DNA from: Kribbella steppae
Lineage (GTDB): Bacteria > Actinomycetota > Actinomycetes > Propionibacteriales > Kribbellaceae
NCBI RefSeq assembly: GCF_004342025.1
Contig: NZ_SLWN01000013.1
Coordinates: 62,001 to 126,000, forward strand
Length of the DNA: 64,000 bases
Direction of reading: 5' to 3'
Shown: positions 60,598-64,000 of the stretch, piece after piece
Numbering within the stretch: position 1 is the first letter of the stretch
How the letters are laid out: every line of letters begins with the position of its first letter
Notes under the pieces: generated by a model
What the model was told of the DNA's origin: nothing
The model's input: the letters and a program-made list of their open reading frames with translations, nothing else
Databases searched by the model: none
Program-made: the position numbers and the translations under genes

Positions 60598-61484
60598 CGC
60601 ACCAGCAGCCGGTTCAGGACCTCGAACACAGCGGCGATGTCACGCCGCTCATAGCCCAGTGCCCGGGCGACCGTCAGCATCTCGTCCGCGACGGTGGCGG
60701 TCGGAAGCGGTACCGTCAGCGCACGCCCCGCCTCCAGTGCGAGGACGAGATCCTTCTGCATCAGGCCGATGTCGAACCAGGCCTCGTCGGGAAGATCCAG
60801 CAGCAACTGCTCGCGCGCCCGCAACATCGGCGACCCGATCGGACTCGCGGTCATCACCCGAAGCGCGACCGCCCGGTCCACCCCGGAACGCTCAGCCAGC
60901 AACAGACCCTCCGCCACAGCGAGGACCTGGACCGCAAGGCTGATGTTGATCCCGAGCTTCAACGCCAAGCCCTGCCCGTTCGAGCCGACGTACGTCGGAT
61001 GCCCCAACACGCTCAGGACTGGCTCGACCCGCGCGTACGCTGTCTCGTCCCCGCCGACCATGATGGTCAGCGTCCCGGCGCTCGCCTGCGGAACACTGCC
61101 CGAGACCGGTGCGTCCAGCAGCCTGGCCCCCGTGTCTGCCACCCGGGCGGCCAGCTCGCGACTCGCCCGCGGACTCACGGTACTCAGGTCGGTCCAGACC
61201 TTGCGATCGTCCAGTTCCGAGATGATGCCATCAGCAACGATCGCGAGCGCCGCATCATCGGGAATCGACGTGAGAACGACCTCAGCCTCCTTGGTCACAG
61301 CTCGAGGATCGTCGCGCCACCGAAGGCCCTTGGCAATCAGCGGCTCCGCCCGCCGGCGCGTCCGGCTCGTCCCGTACACCTGGTAGCCGGCATCCAGGAA
61401 ACGTGTCGCCATCGCACTGCCCATGTGGCCCAGGCCGACAAGCCCGATCGCCGGACGGCTCGCCGTACTCGCCATCTCTGTCAT
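60594..61484 (-). CDS. 3-hydroxyisobutyrate-dehydrogenase-family oxidoreductase
   Basis: A 296-residue beta-hydroxyacid dehydrogenase. The NAD(P) motif is IGLVGLGHMGSAMATRFLDA; DAPVSGSVPQASAGTLTIMV is the substrate-binding motif, and the catalytic Lys lies in GQGLALKLGINISL. Members oxidise 3-hydroxy acids or reduce imines and semialdehydes. ATG 61484 has GAGGA upstream. An almost parallel gene at 29005-29891 is broken by one missing base, so this is the functional copy. It is coupled to DUF1275. Confidence 0.9.
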   Translation of the reverse strand: MTEMASTASRPAIGLVGLGHMGSAMATRFLDAGYQVYGTSRTRRRAEPLIAKGLRWRDDPRAVTKEAEVVLTSIPDDAALAIVADGIISELDDRKVWTDLSTVSPRASRELAARVADTGARLLDAPVSGSVPQASAGTLTIMVGGDETAYARVEPVLSVLGHPTYVGSNGQGLALKLGINISLAVQVLAVAEGLLLAERSGVDRAVALRVMTASPIGSPMLRAREQLLLDLPDEAWFDIGLMQKDLVLALEAGRALTVPLPTATVADEMLTVARALGYERRDIAAVFEVLNRLLVR

Positions 61485-61754
61485 CCTTGGTCCTCACCGC
61501 GTCCTCGTGAACTGCTGACTCCAGCTTCGCGACGGCACGGGACTGTGTCGTCACAGCCACCGCCCGTCCTCAACCCCTGCTAGCAGCAATCGCCGACGAC
61601 CGCGTGCTGCGCTCAACTCATGGACCGCGTCGTCGCCTTCCTCCGCACCCACCTGAGCTGAGCGGTCGACGCGCTCGTTGGCCCTGCCAGCAGGTACAGA
61701 CGTTGGTTGTCCGCGGGGACGACACGATGTCTTGGCGCGCGAAGAGTTGGCCGT

Positions 61755-62705
61755 ATGAGGGCTCTCGTCGAACTTTCCGGTCGGCATTCACGCGTCAGCC
61801 AGACCCGTCGTGTTGCGAGCCCGACGGAGAGCACTGTCGCGGCCGGGCCGGCCATCCGCTCTTACGGACGGCCCAGCGGGCTGGCGAGCGCGTCGTCCGG
61901 ACAACTTGTCGCGGGGCGCTTCCGGATCCAGTCACTTCTGGGGCGCGGCGGCGTGGGCCGCGTCTGGCTGGCGGAGGACGAGCTGCTGCGCCGACCGGTC
62001 GCCCTCAAGCAATACCTCGCACGCAAAGCCGACTCGGAGGATGCGAAGCGAGTGATCCGGGCACGCGCGCTGAACGAGGCCCGCACGGCTGCGCGGATCG
62101 ATCATGGCGGAGTGGTCCGGGTCTGGGATGTCGTGCGGGACGGCAGTCTCCCCTGGCTCGTGATGGAGCCGCTGTCGGGCCGAACACTGGCAGAGATCCT
62201 TGCAGGAGAAGGGCCGCTGGCGATCGATCGGGTGACCGAGATCGCGGCACAGCTGCTCGACACGCTGAGGGCAGTGCACAAAGGAGGCGTTGTCCATCGC
62301 GACGTCAAGCCCGCCAATGTGCAACTCTGCGACGACGGTCGGGTAGTCCTGACAGACTTCGGCATCGCTTGGATGCGGGACGAGGAACTCAACTGTCCAC
62401 GTGACGTACTGGAAGGCAGCCCAGCCTTCATTTCACCCGAGCAGCTCCGCGGCGATGAGCCCGCCCCGCCGTCTGACCTCTTCTCGCTCGGCGCGACGCT
62501 GTTCACCCTCCTCGAGGGCAGTCCTCCTTTCGCCAAGACCGACGTCTGGGCGACGCTCACCGCCGTTGTCCAAGACGCTCCGCGGGTGTCGCCGCGGACG
62601 GGCCGACTGGGCACAGTGATCGCCGGTCTCCTTGTCAAGGACGCCGCCCGACGGCTCAGCGCGGACGCAGCCCACACCGCCGTACTGGAACTTCACCGCC
62701 GCTGA
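61755..62705 (+). CDS. soluble Ser/Thr protein kinase
   Basis: A Hanks-type kinase of about 316 residues. The glycine loop is LLGRGGVGRVW, the catalytic Lys is in PVALKQYLA, the catalytic loop is HRDVKPANVQL, and VLTDFGIAW is the DFG motif. GSPAFISPEQL is the activation-segment end. Before the kinase lies a ~55-residue Ser/Arg-rich N-terminus; no transmembrane helix, PASTA or other sensor domain follows. ATG 61755 is used; a GTG at 61707 would extend it by 16 residues. Nearby targets are not evident. Confidence 0.85.
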   Translation: MRALVELSGRHSRVSQTRRVASPTESTVAAGPAIRSYGRPSGLASASSGQLVAGRFRIQSLLGRGGVGRVWLAEDELLRRPVALKQYLARKADSEDAKRVIRARALNEARTAARIDHGGVVRVWDVVRDGSLPWLVMEPLSGRTLAEILAGEGPLAIDRVTEIAAQLLDTLRAVHKGGVVHRDVKPANVQLCDDGRVVLTDFGIAWMRDEELNCPRDVLEGSPAFISPEQLRGDEPAPPSDLFSLGATLFTLLEGSPPFAKTDVWATLTAVVQDAPRVSPRTGRLGTVIAGLLVKDAARRLSADAAHTAVLELHRR

Positions 62706-62823
62706 GCGATGGAGCGCCGCGATTCCAGCCAGCAGGAAACCGTCATGGTTGCTGGCCACGATGTTTCCTTCCGGCCGGAACGGCACCTTGGAGGAACGAA
62801 CCACGGCAGCAGTAAGGACAGCA

Positions 62824-64000
62824 TGATCAAGGCTCCAGGGGCGACCGCAATCATCACGGCCGGCCACCCGATGCGCTGGCGCACGCTGGCGGTCAGCCAG
62901 CTGGCCGCGTTCATGGCACTGCTCGACGTCAGCATCGTCAACGTGGCGCTGCCGTCCATCGAGCGAGGGCTTGGTGTGTCGGCAGGAGCCGTCCAGTGGG
63001 TCGTGTCCGGCTACGCTCTCGCCTTGGGGTTGGCGCTGGTACCGGCGGGACGGCTCGGCGACCTCCTGGGCCGCCGCCGGATGTTCCTGATCGCTCTGTC
63101 AGCCTTCGTGGTGACCAGTGCACTGACCGGCGCGGCGCCGACCATCGGTCTACTCATCGCGTTCCGGCTGCTGCAAGGCGTCGCCGGCGGCATGCTGCTG
63201 CCGCAGAACTCCGGTTTGATCCAGGAACTCTTCCAAGGCGCCGAACGGGGCAAGGCGTTCGGAGTTCTCGGAGCCACGATCGGACTGGCCACGGCGACCG
63301 GCCCGGTGGTGGGCGGCCTGATCATCACCGGGATCGCCGGGCCGGATGCTTGGCGCTGGGTGTTCTACGTCAACGTGCCGATCGGTCTGGTCACCCTCGC
63401 GCTCGCCGCCCGCCTGGTGCCGAGGAATGTGGGAATCGGACGCCGCACCGCACACCTCGACCTGATCGGGGCGCTGTTGCTCGGCGGCGGAGTGCTCTGC
63501 CTGCTACTCCCGGCAGTCGACGCGGAGACAAGGGGTCTGGGCATGGACTGGTGGTTGCTCGTGGTAGCCGTGAGCCTGCTCGCCGCCTTCAGCTGGTGGG
63601 AGCTCCGCGCCGTACGTCGAGGTCGCGAGCCACTGCTCGACCCGCGACTCGCGCAGACCTCCGGCTTTGCCGCCGGAGCGATCATCGGTTCGGTCTACTT
63701 CATCGGCTTCACCGGTATCTGGCTTGTGCTCGCGCTGTTCTACCAGGACGGGCTCGGCTATTCACCGCTGCAGTCCGGCCTTGCGGTGACCCCTTTCGCG
63801 ATCGGGGCCGCGGTCTCGGCCGCGATCGCGGGCCGGCTGGTGTCGAGATTCGGTCGCGCGCTGACTGTCATAGGCCTGACCGCGACCGTGGCTGGACTTG
63901 TCACCGCTGCGCTACTGCTACGGAACATGGGCAGCCAGGACGCGGCCTTGGCCGTCGCCGGTCCTCTGCTGGTGGCCGGGCTCGGTGGCGGCATGGTCAC
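62824..64000 (+). CDS. DHA2-family MFS drug-efflux transporter (partial)
   Basis: The N-terminal 392 codons of a 14-helix EmrB/QacA-type pump; the gene runs off the window. Motif A reads PAGRLGDLLGRRRMF, motif C region GLATATGPVVGGLI, and the D1 motif LAAFMALLDVSIVNVALPSI. AAGGAC lies 5 nt before the ATG. The visible end (GPLLVAGLGGGMV) matches the transporter remnant at 28476-28800. It follows the kinase gene on the same strand by 118 bp. Substrates are unknown. Confidence 0.9.

Noticed and set aside
1..64000. tRNA, rRNA, CRISPR arrays, prophage or plasmid-origin genes
   Set aside because: No cloverleaf, rRNA-like stretch, regular repeat array, integrase, terminase or replication gene was seen on either strand.

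Overview
The window looks like chromosomal DNA of a high-GC actinomycete, probably a soil saprophyte of the Kribbella/Streptomyces type. Codons are strongly GC-ending, GTG starts are common, a deazaflavin(F420)-type nitroreductase is present, and there are large MalT/LuxR-type ATPases, GH95 enzymes and many 4-bp ATGA/GTGA gene overlaps. The genus cannot be fixed from the sequence alone. I saw no rRNA, tRNA, CRISPR array or transposase.

Layout. (1) 1-19.9 kb is a patchwork of alpha/beta hydrolases, two paralogous metallo-beta-lactamase-fold proteins, an HSL-type esterase followed by an F420-type reductase and a SnoaL-like protein, a GH95-like glycosidase, a thioredoxin-reductase-like flavoprotein, a tautomerase and two very large LuxR-family regulators (858 and 912 aa). 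Four related ATCAC...GTGAT palindromes recur here. (2) 20-30 kb is rich in decayed genes (GH3 C-terminus, SDR stubs, CGNR-type, AraC-type, DHA2 transporter and a dehydrogenase broken by one missing base). Between them lie intact genes for a secreted hydrolase, an FAD monooxygenase, a TetR and an MFS pump. The hydrolase and the pump share a duplicated ~137-bp promoter/start region. (3) 29.9-37.8 kb is a tightly packed eight-gene minus-strand operon of the MSMEG_0565-0572/sll0783-sll0787 type, known elsewhere as the nitrogen-starvation or Nit1C cluster. It has a flavoprotein, amidohydrolase, sll0783-type protein, radical SAM protein, GNAT-AIR-synthase fusion, two carbon-nitrogen hydrolases and a glycosyltransferase. 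The second hydrolase has Asp in place of the catalytic Cys and Asp in place of the catalytic Glu, so it looks like a pseudoenzyme.

(4) 37.9-44.2 kb holds Asp/Glu-racemase-like, RidA, threonine-dehydratase-like and N-acyl-D-amino-acid-deacylase genes joined by 4-bp overlaps, a divergent two-module Lrp/AsnC regulator and an AbgT-family permease. Together they suggest a scavenging route for N-acyl amino acids ending in keto acid plus ammonia. (5) 44.4-49.5 kb carries an ECF sigma factor, LysR and AraC regulators and two aldo-keto reductases. (6) 49.7-59.7 kb is an L-fucose/fucoside locus: lactonase, L-fucose dehydrogenase, fuconate-dehydratase-like enolase, divergent LysR, a sugar ABC importer and a GH95 alpha-L-fucosidase. 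A repeated LysR-type box flanks the regulator gene. (7) 59.7-64 kb has a receiver-domain remnant, a DUF1275 membrane protein coupled to a 3-hydroxyisobutyrate-dehydrogenase-like enzyme, a soluble Ser/Thr kinase and a DHA2 drug-efflux gene that runs off the window.

Protein family calls are from motif recognition only; no database search was run.
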